From Massilia sp. NR 4-1 (GTDB lineage: Bacteria > Pseudomonadota > Gammaproteobacteria > Burkholderiales > Burkholderiaceae_D), in contig NZ_CP012201.1 of assembly GCF_001191005.1 (NCBI RefSeq), positions 1,922,001 through 1,986,000 on the forward strand: DNA of 64,000 nt, written 5' to 3'. The stretch's first letter is position 1. Each line of letters starts with the position of its first letter. Under the pieces are notes generated by a model. The model saw only the letters and a program-made list of their open reading frames with translations. It was not told where the DNA came from and ran no database searches. The position numbers and the translations under genes were made by a program. Below are positions 53,498 through 62,068 of the stretch, in pieces.

Positions 53498-54514
53498 TCA
53501 TTCCGGCGCTTCGACCTTATAGCCTTTGGCCTGCAGGCGGGCGATCAGGCCGTTGGGCGACAGCACGTCCTGCATCGTCAGCACGGCGAAGGTGGAGGTA
53601 TTGCTTTCCAGCGCCTTCTCGGCATTGGCTATCCACATGTCGCGCGATTTGGCGCGCATTTCCAGCAGATCAGGACGCGACTGGAAGGCCGTGCTGGCTT
53701 CCACCGCAGCCCGGCAAGTGCCTTCGCGGTCGGCGAAATTGAGCTGGCGTATCAGTTCGATGTCACCGTTGGCCCAGGCATTGGCGCGCAGGCGCATATT
53801 GTCGATGTCGGTTTCGAGCTGCGCCAGCGTGGTGGCAAAGCAGCTGCCGTCTTCCAGCGTGGATTTGCTGAAGTCCTTGAGCAGCTTACTGGCGTCGGAC
53901 ATGTCCACGCTCACGCTGGATGGCGTGACCTTGAGTTTGTATTGCTTGACCAGCTTGTCGATGGTAGGCAGCACCTGTTCCTTGTTGGACAAGCCGATCT
54001 GCTTCAAACCATGCTCAAACAGCGAGGATGCGGCAAAGATAGGCCGGTAACGTTCCACCTCCTTGTCCCCTGCCATGTATTTTTCCTTGAGGGCCAGCCA
54101 ACGTTCATAGGTATCCGCCGGAACCACTTCCCGCAGCGTTGCGCCGTTCGGATTGTTCTGCATATTCCAGATCGATGGCAGTGCGGCTACCAGCTTAATG
54201 CTGCCCCAGACGCCGGTACTGGCATGGGAAGTCGGCGATGGCAAGTATTCCTGCGACTTGGCGAGGACAGCTTCCACCTCATGCGACCGCCACTCCATCT
54301 TCATCGGCAGCGGGCCATACTTGGCGAATACCCACAGCACATGGTCGTCCTTCGAAACTCGCCACATGCCGGGGCCAGGGCGCTGGCCGACGATCAGGAT
54401 TTTTTCACCTTCAGGTGCTGCATCGGGCGTAGTCGTTTCCGTTTGTGCCCAGGCGCTGCCCGCCAGCAGGCAGAATGCCAGAGCGGGAATAAAGCTTCGT
54501 TTGGTACATGTCAT
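53498..54514 (-). CDS. TraB/GumN family protein lacking the GxxH motif
   Basis: A 338-residue exported protein (signal peptide ending GSAWAQ) related to the TraB/GumN/Tiki superfamily. The region where active members have LFGTIH reads LWVFAKYG, so the GxxH metal-binding element is lost; the later part (NTSTFAVLTMQDVLSPNGLI, LQAKGYKVE) keeps the family pattern. It may therefore be a non-catalytic member. It is separate from its neighbours. Confidence 0.72.
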   Translation of the reverse strand: MTCTKRSFIPALAFCLLAGSAWAQTETTTPDAAPEGEKILIVGQRPGPGMWRVSKDDHVLWVFAKYGPLPMKMEWRSHEVEAVLAKSQEYLPSPTSHASTGVWGSIKLVAALPSIWNMQNNPNGATLREVVPADTYERWLALKEKYMAGDKEVERYRPIFAASSLFEHGLKQIGLSNKEQVLPTIDKLVKQYKLKVTPSSVSVDMSDASKLLKDFSKSTLEDGSCFATTLAQLETDIDNMRLRANAWANGDIELIRQLNFADREGTCRAAVEASTAFQSRPDLLEMRAKSRDMWIANAEKALESNTSTFAVLTMQDVLSPNGLIARLQAKGYKVEAPE

Positions 54515-54629
54515 CTCTTAGTCTTCGATAATGGTTAAGAGGATGACAATAGTAGCTCAACTTTTGGTAGTCGTCGAATACCAGGGCATCGGCTTGCCGA
54601 GATGGGCCGCGTGAATGTCTGCCAGCGAC

Positions 54630-55175
54630 TTATGGTTCGGGCATCTGGTGGCGCAAGGCATGCGCCGCTTCCTTCATATAGATCTCGTACTGGGCTTCGT
54701 CGCGCTCGAAGCCCATGCTGCCTTCGCGCAGGGCAAGCGCCATTTGCAGCATGGCGCCAGGATGCTCCAGCGCTGCCGCTTGTTCGATCCAGCGCCGCGC
54801 AGTTGCTTCATCGCGGGCGGCGCCTTCTCCGTTCAGCAGCATATTCGCATACAGGAACATGGCTGGCGCCACCCTACCCTGCGCTGCTTTGCACAACCAA
54901 TGCGCGGCCAGATTGCTGTCCCGCGCCACGCCCATGCCGTTGCGGTACATCAGGCCCAGATAGTAGGCTGCCGCCGCGTTCCCATCTTCCGCCGCAATCT
55001 TGAGCAGGGAGAAGGCGCGCGGCCAGCCTGCGGGCGAGGCCGCCGGACCGCGCAGCAGCTCCCGGGCTTCATTCAGTGCAGTTATTCCGCTTGCGGCACC
55101 AGGAGCCGTGGGCGCTGTGGCATGAGCCAGGCCTGCGCTAGCGGCAAGCAACAGCGCTGCGATGCGGTCTTTCAT
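54630..55175 (-). CDS. Sel1-repeat protein
   Basis: A 181-residue exported protein with a signal peptide (IAALLLAASAGLAHA) and at least three Sel1-like repeats (AAYYLGLMYRNGMGVARD; APAMFLYANMLLNGEGAARD; LEHPGAMLQMALALREGSMG). Such solenoids bind partner proteins or peptidoglycan factors. Its ATG overlaps the cpdB stop (ATGA), so it may assist that enzyme. Confidence 0.82.
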   Translation of the reverse strand: MKDRIAALLLAASAGLAHATAPTAPGAASGITALNEARELLRGPAASPAGWPRAFSLLKIAAEDGNAAAAYYLGLMYRNGMGVARDSNLAAHWLCKAAQGRVAPAMFLYANMLLNGEGAARDEATARRWIEQAAALEHPGAMLQMALALREGSMGFERDEAQYEIYMKEAAHALRHQMPEP

Positions 55176-57178
55176 TTCGACAGGTCGATGGCGTACAGCG
55201 CGAAGCCTTTGCCCATGCCGTCGTCGGCTTGCAACTGGGTGATGTTGTCCAGACCTGCGGCGCGGGCCAGGTCCAGCTTCTCAGGTGCGGAATGGAAGAC
55301 GACCGGACCTTTGGTTTGCAGCTTGCTGAAGCGCCAGCTGCGCGAACCGCCGTTGCGGGCGCGGCTCAAGCCTTTCGCCGCCTGGATATAGGCGATCAGG
55401 ATTTCGCGGTTGTTGTCCGGCGCGGCAAAGATGGTTTTGCTGCCATCCAGACCGGGGAAGCCGCCACCGCCGCTGGCACGGTAGTTATTGGTCGCCACCA
55501 GGAATTCCTGCGATGGATTGAGCGGCTGGCCTTTGTAGCTCAGCTTTTTCACGCGCTGGCCAACGGGCTGGCTCAGGTCGATCTCGTAGCTCACATCGGG
55601 GCTGCTCAATACGTCGAAGTTATAGCTTGGGTAGCCGGTGTTGACCAGCTCCTGAGGCGTTGCCAGCTTGGGATCGATGGAGTTGAAGCGTTCGGCGGAG
55701 CGCTCCAGCCATGCTTTCAGCCCCGCGCCATCAACCTTCACGCCGTACAGCGCGTTTGGGTACAGATACAGGTCCGCCGCGTTGTTCAGCGCAACGCTGC
55801 CTGCCTTTACGTCGGTGTAGTCGCTAACGCCCGCCGTGCCGGCCTTGAACGGCGAGGACACCGACAGCACCGGCAAGTGCGCCAGTTCCGGCATGTTCGC
55901 CTTCACATGCTTTTCCAGATAGGCAGCCTGCGCCTGATTCACGATCTGGATCGCACTGACATCACCCGCGTCGGCGAAATAGGTGCTCATGCGGAAATCG
56001 GTGGTGCCGACTGGCGTCTGCACATATTTGATGGTGGCCGCGTGTTCGGCGGCAATCAGCGGTGCGACTGCGGGATCGGCTTCCACATAGCGCTTGTCAC
56101 CGGTCTGGATCGGACGCGCTTCCACCGTGGTGGCGTTACGCTCGACGCTCCAGCTCTTGCCGTCATGACGCAGGCGCAGGGCGATCACGCCCAGATGCTT
56201 GCCCCACAGGTTCGCCATCACGGTCGGCACGCCATTCACCGTGCCTTTCACCTTGTCCACGCCCGGCAGGTTAAATTGCGGCACGGTGCTGGTGGCGTTG
56301 GGGAAGACCTGGTGCGAATGCCCGATCAGCATGGCGTCCACGCCCGGCACTTGAGACAGATACCAGTTGCCGTTCTCCATGGTAGGCGAATAGGGGCTGT
56401 TATCCAGGCCACCGTGCGAAATCGCCACCACCAGGTCAGCGCCTTTGGCGCGCATCTCGGGAATGTATTTCTGCGCCGTTTCACGTACGCCCTCGGTATA
56501 GATGCGGCCTTCCAGCCAGCGCTTGTCCCAGGTCAGGATGGTGGGCGGCGCAAAGCCGATGATCCCCACCTTCAGCGCCAGCTTGAGCGGTTTGCCATCC
56601 GGGCCGGTGGCCGTGATCTGCTTATCGATGATGTGATAGGGCTTGAACAGCGGCTGGCGCGTTTTCGCGCTGTACACATTGGCCAGCACCTGCGGGAAGG
56701 CAGGACCGGCGCAGCGCGGCTTGGCCGGGTCTACGCTATCCACTTCAAAGCGGTTGCCCGTCACTTGGCTCAGATACGCCAGACCGTAATTGAACTCGTG
56801 GTTGCCGATGCCGGCGCCCTCCACGCCCAGCTGGTTCATCACCTTATAAATCGCCAACGTCTGGTCGCAGGCCAGCGGCGCGACCAGCGCCTGGTAATCG
56901 GCCAGCGCCGTGCCCTGGATGGTGTCGCCATTATCGAGCAGCAGGGTGTTGGCGAATTCGGTCCGCGCCTGGCGGATCAGCGTAGCGGTGCGTTCCAGGC
57001 CGATCGATGGCTCCGGCGCCAGCTTGTAATAGTCGTAGCTGGCCACATTGGCGTGCAGGTCGGTGGTTTCCAGCAAGGCCAGTGTGGTTTCGCTGCCGGC
57101 GGGAACCGGCGATGGCGTCAGCGTCGAGCAAGCTGACAGGAGCAGGGGCAGAACGGGAAGGCAGGGTAGGAAGCGCAT
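55172..57178 (-). CDS. cpdB: 2',3'-cyclic-nucleotide 2'-phosphodiesterase/3'-nucleotidase (lipoprotein)
   Basis: A 668-residue periplasmic enzyme hydrolysing 2',3'-cyclic nucleotides and 3'-nucleotides for scavenging. A lipobox (LLLSACSTL) suggests membrane anchoring, unlike soluble E. coli CpdB. Metallophosphatase motifs are LLETTDLHANV, LLDNGDTIQGT, GIGNHEFNYGL, VAISHGGLDN and LIGHSHQVFP. The C-terminal 5'-nucleotidase domain has TNNYRASGGGGFPGL. It is translationally coupled to the Sel1 gene. Confidence 0.93.
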   Translation of the reverse strand: MRFLPCLPVLPLLLSACSTLTPSPVPAGSETTLALLETTDLHANVASYDYYKLAPEPSIGLERTATLIRQARTEFANTLLLDNGDTIQGTALADYQALVAPLACDQTLAIYKVMNQLGVEGAGIGNHEFNYGLAYLSQVTGNRFEVDSVDPAKPRCAGPAFPQVLANVYSAKTRQPLFKPYHIIDKQITATGPDGKPLKLALKVGIIGFAPPTILTWDKRWLEGRIYTEGVRETAQKYIPEMRAKGADLVVAISHGGLDNSPYSPTMENGNWYLSQVPGVDAMLIGHSHQVFPNATSTVPQFNLPGVDKVKGTVNGVPTVMANLWGKHLGVIALRLRHDGKSWSVERNATTVEARPIQTGDKRYVEADPAVAPLIAAEHAATIKYVQTPVGTTDFRMSTYFADAGDVSAIQIVNQAQAAYLEKHVKANMPELAHLPVLSVSSPFKAGTAGVSDYTDVKAGSVALNNAADLYLYPNALYGVKVDGAGLKAWLERSAERFNSIDPKLATPQELVNTGYPSYNFDVLSSPDVSYEIDLSQPVGQRVKKLSYKGQPLNPSQEFLVATNNYRASGGGGFPGLDGSKTIFAAPDNNREILIAYIQAAKGLSRARNGGSRSWRFSKLQTKGPVVFHSAPEKLDLARAAGLDNITQLQADDGMGKGFALYAIDLSK

Positions 57179-57301
57179 GCTTAATCAATAACAGCCGGTT
57201 ACAGGATGGTCAGCATGATACGCAGGGCTGCGGGCCAGAACAAGGCGTCAAGGCCAGGTCCGACCGACAGTCAAGTATTTGGCCCCAGAAACTACCATTT
57301 C

Positions 57302-57361
57302 TTACAGGTTTGATTCCGGCTGTCGGAAAATCTTACATTTTAAATGCAGGAAAAAATTACA
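57302..57361 (+). promoter_or_regulatory. TTACA repeats upstream of the PEP-CTERM operon
   Basis: TTACA occurs at 57302, 57333 and 57357, the last two within TTACATTTT. They lie 40-100 bases before the sigma-54 promoter, where an activator would bind. The rest of the 307-base gap 57179-57485 shows nothing else notable. Confidence 0.45.
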
Positions 57362-57400
57362 TTTTTATAAGTAGTTGATCCTAAAAAAGAGGTGAGCATA

Positions 57401-57416
57401 TGGCACGCCTCTTGCT
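57401..57416 (+). promoter_or_regulatory. Sigma-54 promoter of the PEP-CTERM operon
   Basis: TGGCACGCCTCTTGCT is a perfect match to TGGCACG-N4-TTGCW, 70 bases before the first gene. PEP-CTERM genes in this group are commonly driven by sigma-54 with the PrsR activator; the activator gene is not in this window. Confidence 0.88.
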
Positions 57417-57485
57417 CGGGAGGTCATCCGGCGTGTTGCCTAAAACGCCATCTTTCAGGCACTTCTATTTCCGAGAGGGCTTCTT

Positions 57486-58433
57486 GTGACCATACTTAAT
57501 CTATTACGCAAAAAGGCTTGTAACTATCTTTTACCAGCCGCGCTGATGGCTGCCGCCTTGCCCGGGCAGGCGGCGGTGATCAATCTTTCCTCCTCCGCCA
57601 GTTCCGTAGCAGTGGGACAAAGCTTCAATGTGGACTTCCGCATCAGTGGTTTGAGCGGAGCCGCCGACGACTCGCTCAGCGGCTTTGACCTGACAGTGAT
57701 GTTTGACTCCAGAGTCCTGCAACTGACCGGCTTCAGCTTCGCTGACGCCAACGGCGTAAATCAGCTCGACCTGGCCGAAGCCGCATCCTTCGGCTTCCTC
57801 GGCGATGCGAAGGCATCCGGCAGCCTGATCGACGTCTTCGGCTTGTCGGGCAATAGCGCCACGGTGCTGGATGCAGCCCAGACCGATGCCTTCCGCTTTC
57901 TGAGCCTGAATTTCAAGGCCCTGGCGCCAAGCGCAGGCGCGTTTATCAATCTCGACAAATTTGATCCTGAAATATTGTTCGTCAATAGTGGGGCTGGCGG
58001 CCTGCCGATCAACTTCGGCAGCGATGGAGTGCAGATCGCCATCGGTCAGAACACGCAGGTGCCGGAACCCGGTACTTTGCTCCTGCTACTGGCCGCCCTG
58101 CCCGCACTGCTCCTGGCGCGCCGCCGTGGCGCGGCTGCCCTGGCCTTGAGCGCCGGTCTGGCCGCCACCCTGCCGGCATCGGCCCAGCAGCCGGCGCCGG
58201 CCCAGGCCAGCAAGGACGCCTCCGCCCCGACCGCCAAGGCCGGCGATGCCATCAGCGGGCAAATCCTGGAGATCAAGGGCCAGCGCGCCCAGATCCGCAT
58301 GAACAATGGCAGCGTGCAATGGGTGTCGCTGGATACCCCGGTCAGCAATCTGCTGGTCGGCGCCAAGATCAGCGGCAAGCTGGTACAGGGCGGCGACACG
58401 CTGCGCCTGACCAATATCTCCATTTCCAACTGA
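57486..58433 (+). CDS. Cohesin-like protein with an internal PEP-CTERM signal and extra C-terminal module
   Basis: A 315-residue protein starting with GTG. Residues 1-30 are a signal peptide. Residues 31 to about 188 resemble a cohesin-type beta sandwich (VAVGQSFNVDFRISGL; LSGFDLTVMFDSRVLQLTGF). Residues 192-214 are a textbook PEP-CTERM tail: VPEPG, a hydrophobic helix and RRR, recognised by exosortase. Normally the protein ends there; here it goes on for about 100 residues, first a second signal-peptide-like stretch (ALALSAGLAATLPASAQQ) and then a small beta-type module (SGQILEIKGQRAQIRMNNGS). This looks like a fusion of two exported proteins. Confidence 0.85.
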   Translation: MTILNLLRKKACNYLLPAALMAAALPGQAAVINLSSSASSVAVGQSFNVDFRISGLSGAADDSLSGFDLTVMFDSRVLQLTGFSFADANGVNQLDLAEAASFGFLGDAKASGSLIDVFGLSGNSATVLDAAQTDAFRFLSLNFKALAPSAGAFINLDKFDPEILFVNSGAGGLPINFGSDGVQIAIGQNTQVPEPGTLLLLLAALPALLLARRRGAAALALSAGLAATLPASAQQPAPAQASKDASAPTAKAGDAISGQILEIKGQRAQIRMNNGSVQWVSLDTPVSNLLVGAKISGKLVQGGDTLRLTNISISN

Positions 58434-58457
58434 CGGCCATCCTTTTCGGAGCTAATA

Positions 58458-59906
58458 ATGCGATTCAATATCACAGCGCTCTGGTTGGCGTTGGCGGCAT
58501 CGTCCGCCGCCGCGCCGGCACTGGCGCAGACCACTTCCCCCTTCACGCCGCCCGAGGAAAAACTAGGCATCTATGTCGCCAATTCCGGTCCCGGCCTGGA
58601 TACCGGCTGCACCTACCGCAGCGGCGGCCCGCTGGTGATCAAGATTCCGGTGCCGAAGGTCGTCAACGACAAGCAACTGAATCCGGACGGCACCCTGGCC
58701 GACGCGGCCAAGCTGGTGAGCAATGGCGTGCTCTCGGCCCAGGCCACAATCCGCTTCCCTGTGTACGATATCGACGATAAAGCGCAAAATCCCGGCATCG
58801 CGCCTGAACTGGACCGCGTCAGCTTCAATGGCAAGTTCAAGAAAACGCTGGAAGGCTTCAACAATACCTGGACCGACGACAGCATCATCGTGCCGATCGA
58901 GGAACTGAAATTCGGCAAAGACAATGAGCTGCGCATCGATATCGACACCGGCAACAGCACGGAGGAATGGTGCATGGCGGTGGACTGGGTTTCCATCGAA
59001 TTCGAAGCCACGCCGCCCTATGTGCTGGCGCATGGCATCTGGGCCGGCCGTGGCACCTGGGATGAAGGCGAGTCGCCCGGCGTACTGGCCGCGCTGGAAG
59101 AGCGCGGCGTGCTGGTCGACCGCTGGTCGCTGGGCGTCGCGCAGAACGGCAACGGTTCGGTGGCGGCCAACGCGGCCGAGCTGAATACCCATATCATCGA
59201 CTACCTGAAGCCGCTGAAGGCCGACAAGGTGCATATCATCGCCCACAGCAAGGGCGGCCTGGATTCGCAGGGCTTGCAGGCGCTTGGACCTGAGTTCGAG
59301 ATCGTCTCCCTCTCCACCCTCTCCACCCCGCACCGCGGCAGCGTGGCGGCCGACCTCTCCATCATCCAGAAAACCACGGCCGACGACCTGGTCGCCCGGG
59401 GCGACGATCCCGGCGGCCTGGCTGCCGCCTACATTGACGGCTGGACTTTTGGCCAGGGACCGCAACTGCCCGGCCTGCGCGACCTGACCACCTATGCGGC
59501 AACGGCCGCCATCTCCACCGGCCAGCGCGGCAATATCCCCGGCACCTATACCTTTGGCGCCAACGCCGACCTGAATCACGACGACCAGCTGACCGATAAC
59601 GAGATGGATCCCTACCCCGGCCTTTCCCACCGCGCGCTGGAGCGGGCATGGCGCGTGCTGCGCACCTTCCAGGAAGCGACCATGACGCTGACCACGGTGC
59701 CTGGCCATATCTGGGGCACGCGCACGGTGCTGACCTACACCACCGTGCTGACGCCCGAGCCGCAGGCAAACGATATAGTGGTCACGGAGAATTCGGCCAA
59801 TCCCGGCTACGGCACGCCGCTGGGCAATAGCGGGGCCAACCACAATACGGTACGCAGCGTGGGCAACGTCAACACCGCCCTCGACACCACGATCCCACTC
59901 AAATGA
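58458..59906 (+). CDS. Secreted lipase-like alpha/beta hydrolase
   Basis: A 482-residue protein with a signal peptide ending ALAQTT. After an N-terminal beta domain of about 160 residues comes a lipase-type hydrolase: YVLAHGIWAGRGTWD (oxyanion loop), IIAHSKGGLDSQG (nucleophile Ser; Lys replaces the usual x), STPHRGS, and a late His in PGHIWGTR. LNHDDQLTDNEMDPYPG looks Ca-binding. It is the middle gene of the surface operon, 24 bases after the PEP-CTERM gene. Confidence 0.82.
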   Translation: MRFNITALWLALAASSAAAPALAQTTSPFTPPEEKLGIYVANSGPGLDTGCTYRSGGPLVIKIPVPKVVNDKQLNPDGTLADAAKLVSNGVLSAQATIRFPVYDIDDKAQNPGIAPELDRVSFNGKFKKTLEGFNNTWTDDSIIVPIEELKFGKDNELRIDIDTGNSTEEWCMAVDWVSIEFEATPPYVLAHGIWAGRGTWDEGESPGVLAALEERGVLVDRWSLGVAQNGNGSVAANAAELNTHIIDYLKPLKADKVHIIAHSKGGLDSQGLQALGPEFEIVSLSTLSTPHRGSVAADLSIIQKTTADDLVARGDDPGGLAAAYIDGWTFGQGPQLPGLRDLTTYAATAAISTGQRGNIPGTYTFGANADLNHDDQLTDNEMDPYPGLSHRALERAWRVLRTFQEATMTLTTVPGHIWGTRTVLTYTTVLTPEPQANDIVVTENSANPGYGTPLGNSGANHNTVRSVGNVNTALDTTIPLK

Positions 59907-61573
59907 AGAGAACCGCGATGAAGACATTTATCACCTTGCTGTCAGCGGCACGATCGGCGCTTAGCCGCTTGTGGGCGCTGCTTTTCCTGTTTGCGCTGGC
60001 TTGCGGCGTCCCCGCCGCCCATGCGCAAAGCGTGCCGGTGGCGGTGAATACGCCGGTCACGGTCACGGGCAATATCGCGCCTGGCGCCACCACGCTGGAT
60101 ATTCCCTTTAACGTCGGCGGCGCCGACGGCCTGCGCTTCGACCTGATCGTGCCGGTCAATGGCGCCTCTCTCAGCCTGATCGACCCGAGCGGCAAAGTCG
60201 CCATCGGCCCGCAGGACCCGCGCCTGAGCTTCGAAGCGGGCAGCGGCCGCACGCCGCCTTTGCCGGGCGGCGTGTTTACCGGCACCGAACTGGCCAACCC
60301 CGCCGACGGCGTGTGGCTTCTGCGTGTGAGCTTCCCGGCCGCGCCGGTCAAGACCGTGGCCCTGGGCACGGTGTTTGCCCGTTCACGCTACCAGGTCGGC
60401 ATCGCCATCGAGCGCAACACCCTGCTGGCGGGGGAAGACGTGGGCGTGGGCTTGCTGGTGCTGGACAACGGCCAGCCGATCAAGGCGCTGACGCCAACCA
60501 TCGCCATCGGTACAGGTGCGCCGCAATCTGCGCTGGATAATGGCCAGGGCGCGGATGGACTGGCGAATGATGGCGTGTATAGCGTCGACCATACTTTCGC
60601 CGCGGCCGGCACGTTCGACATCGTCGGCAAGGTAACCATTCCCACCGCGAAGGGACCGATCCAGCGCAACGCCAGCGCCCAGGTCAAGGTGGTGCCGCCG
60701 CAGCTGCAAAGCCAGGGCATCGACCTGTTGACCCAGCGCGGCGCGAACAACTGCGTCACCGGCCTGCAGGTGAACGCCGGCTTCAATGTGCTGAAGGCGG
60801 CGCGCTATTCGACCCTGGTGCGCTTGACCGCGCCCAACGGCAAATACATCGACGTGCGCAAGGCTGGCAGCTACCAGCTTGGCCCCGTCACCGTATCGGC
60901 CAGCTACGGCGCGGCCGACCTGAAGGCCAAGCTTGGCAGCGACGGTCCTTTCCGCGTCAGCCAGATCGATACCCTGGAACTGGGCGCCGACGAATTCACG
61001 CTGGCCTTCCGCAAGCGCGATGCGGGCGTGTTCAACGTGAATCTGTCCGACCTGTGCGCGGGCGCCATCGAACTGCAAAAGCAGCTCAGCGTGACGCCGG
61101 TGCTGCAGGACGGCTATATCGCCTCCTTCAAGCTGGCCTTCCCGGTCAAGGTGCGTTCGGCCGGCTTCTACCAGATCTCCTTCAAGGTGGTCGGTCCGAA
61201 CGGCGAGGATATCGCCCTGCTGAACGCCTCGCGTTCGCTGCAGGCTGGCGACAATCTGGTGGAGGCGAACCTGGCTTCCGACAAGTTCCAGACCGTCGAC
61301 GGTCCCTACCAGGCGATCTCGCTGGTGGTAGTGCAAGGCGCCAACAGCGCCCGCCTCACCAATATGGGCAGCACCGACAGCTATTCCCGCTGGCAGTTCT
61401 ATCCGAAAAAGGCCGGCGATCTGGATGGGGATGGCGTGGTTGGACCTGCTGATGTAAGCTTGATCACACAGCAGCGCGGCGCCGCCGCCCTGAAACCAGG
61501 CGACCGCCGCGATATCAACCGCGACGGCGTGATCGACCTGCGCGACGCCCGCGCATTGCAGCAACTGCGCTGA
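59903..61573 (+). CDS. Secreted protein with C-terminal dockerin-like repeat
   Basis: A 556-residue exported protein with a signal peptide (LWALLFLFALACGVPAAHAQ), several beta-sandwich regions including a choice-of-anchor/von-Willebrand-type part (GADGLANDGVYSVDHTFAAA), and a C-terminal pair of Ca-binding loops at about residues 503-552: DLDGDGVVGPADVSLI and DINRDGVIDLRDARAL, the arrangement of a type I dockerin. Its first ATG overlaps the stop of the lipase-like gene (ATGA); a second in-frame ATG five codons later is also possible. Confidence 0.82.
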   Translation: MKRTAMKTFITLLSAARSALSRLWALLFLFALACGVPAAHAQSVPVAVNTPVTVTGNIAPGATTLDIPFNVGGADGLRFDLIVPVNGASLSLIDPSGKVAIGPQDPRLSFEAGSGRTPPLPGGVFTGTELANPADGVWLLRVSFPAAPVKTVALGTVFARSRYQVGIAIERNTLLAGEDVGVGLLVLDNGQPIKALTPTIAIGTGAPQSALDNGQGADGLANDGVYSVDHTFAAAGTFDIVGKVTIPTAKGPIQRNASAQVKVVPPQLQSQGIDLLTQRGANNCVTGLQVNAGFNVLKAARYSTLVRLTAPNGKYIDVRKAGSYQLGPVTVSASYGAADLKAKLGSDGPFRVSQIDTLELGADEFTLAFRKRDAGVFNVNLSDLCAGAIELQKQLSVTPVLQDGYIASFKLAFPVKVRSAGFYQISFKVVGPNGEDIALLNASRSLQAGDNLVEANLASDKFQTVDGPYQAISLVVVQGANSARLTNMGSTDSYSRWQFYPKKAGDLDGDGVVGPADVSLITQQRGAAALKPGDRRDINRDGVIDLRDARALQQLR

Positions 61574-61581
61574 AAGAATGA

Positions 61582-61890
61582 ATGAGCCGCCGACATGCTC
61601 CAGCCATGGCCGCCATCGCCACCGCGGCCTATTTCGTGCTCAGTATCGGCGCGCTGCGCGCCTTCGCCTTCGATTTGCCGGCGGAACTGGAGCAGGTACT
61701 GAGCATGCTGGCGGCTCCCGCCATGGTGCTCCTGCTGGTGTGGAACCCGATTCTGCACCCGCTGGGGCTAACCTCCGGTGAATGGGTGATGGCGCCCAAC
61801 GGCGCCGTCACCCTGCTCATCATCGCCCTCTACTCCGCCCTCGCCTACGGCCTGGTGCGCCTGCTGTGCGGCCCGCCGCCATCGCGCTGA
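61582..61890 (+). CDS. Small membrane protein
   Basis: A 102-residue protein with three predicted membrane helices (AIATAAYFVLSIGALRAFAF; VLSMLAAPAMVLLLVWNPIL; AVTLLIIALYSALAYGLVRL). No family is recognised. It begins eight bases after the dockerin-type gene, so it is probably the last gene of that operon. A Gly/Arg-poor basic N-terminus suggests the start faces the cytoplasm. Confidence 0.65.
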   Translation: MSRRHAPAMAAIATAAYFVLSIGALRAFAFDLPAELEQVLSMLAAPAMVLLLVWNPILHPLGLTSGEWVMAPNGAVTLLIIALYSALAYGLVRLLCGPPPSR

Positions 61891-62000
61891 CCTGGGCCGT
61901 CCTCCCTCTCCCGATGTCTTTTCATGGCCGGCCGCAATGATCGTCCGGACAACATGGATTATTTAGCAATCGCCATAGCATAGCCGCCACGGTCGTTTGC

Positions 62001-62032
62001 AGGCTGCGCAGCCTGCGGCGCTAGGGTATAAT
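62001..62032 (+). promoter_or_regulatory. Probable prfB promoter region
   Basis: TATAAT lies at 62027-62032, 37 bases before the prfB start. The -35 area is occupied by the perfect 14-base palindrome AGGCTGCGCAGCCT (62001-62014) instead of a good -35 box. Confidence 0.5.
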
Positions 62033-62068
62033 CCAAGGTTTGATTTCACCATAGAAGACTAGAAGATC

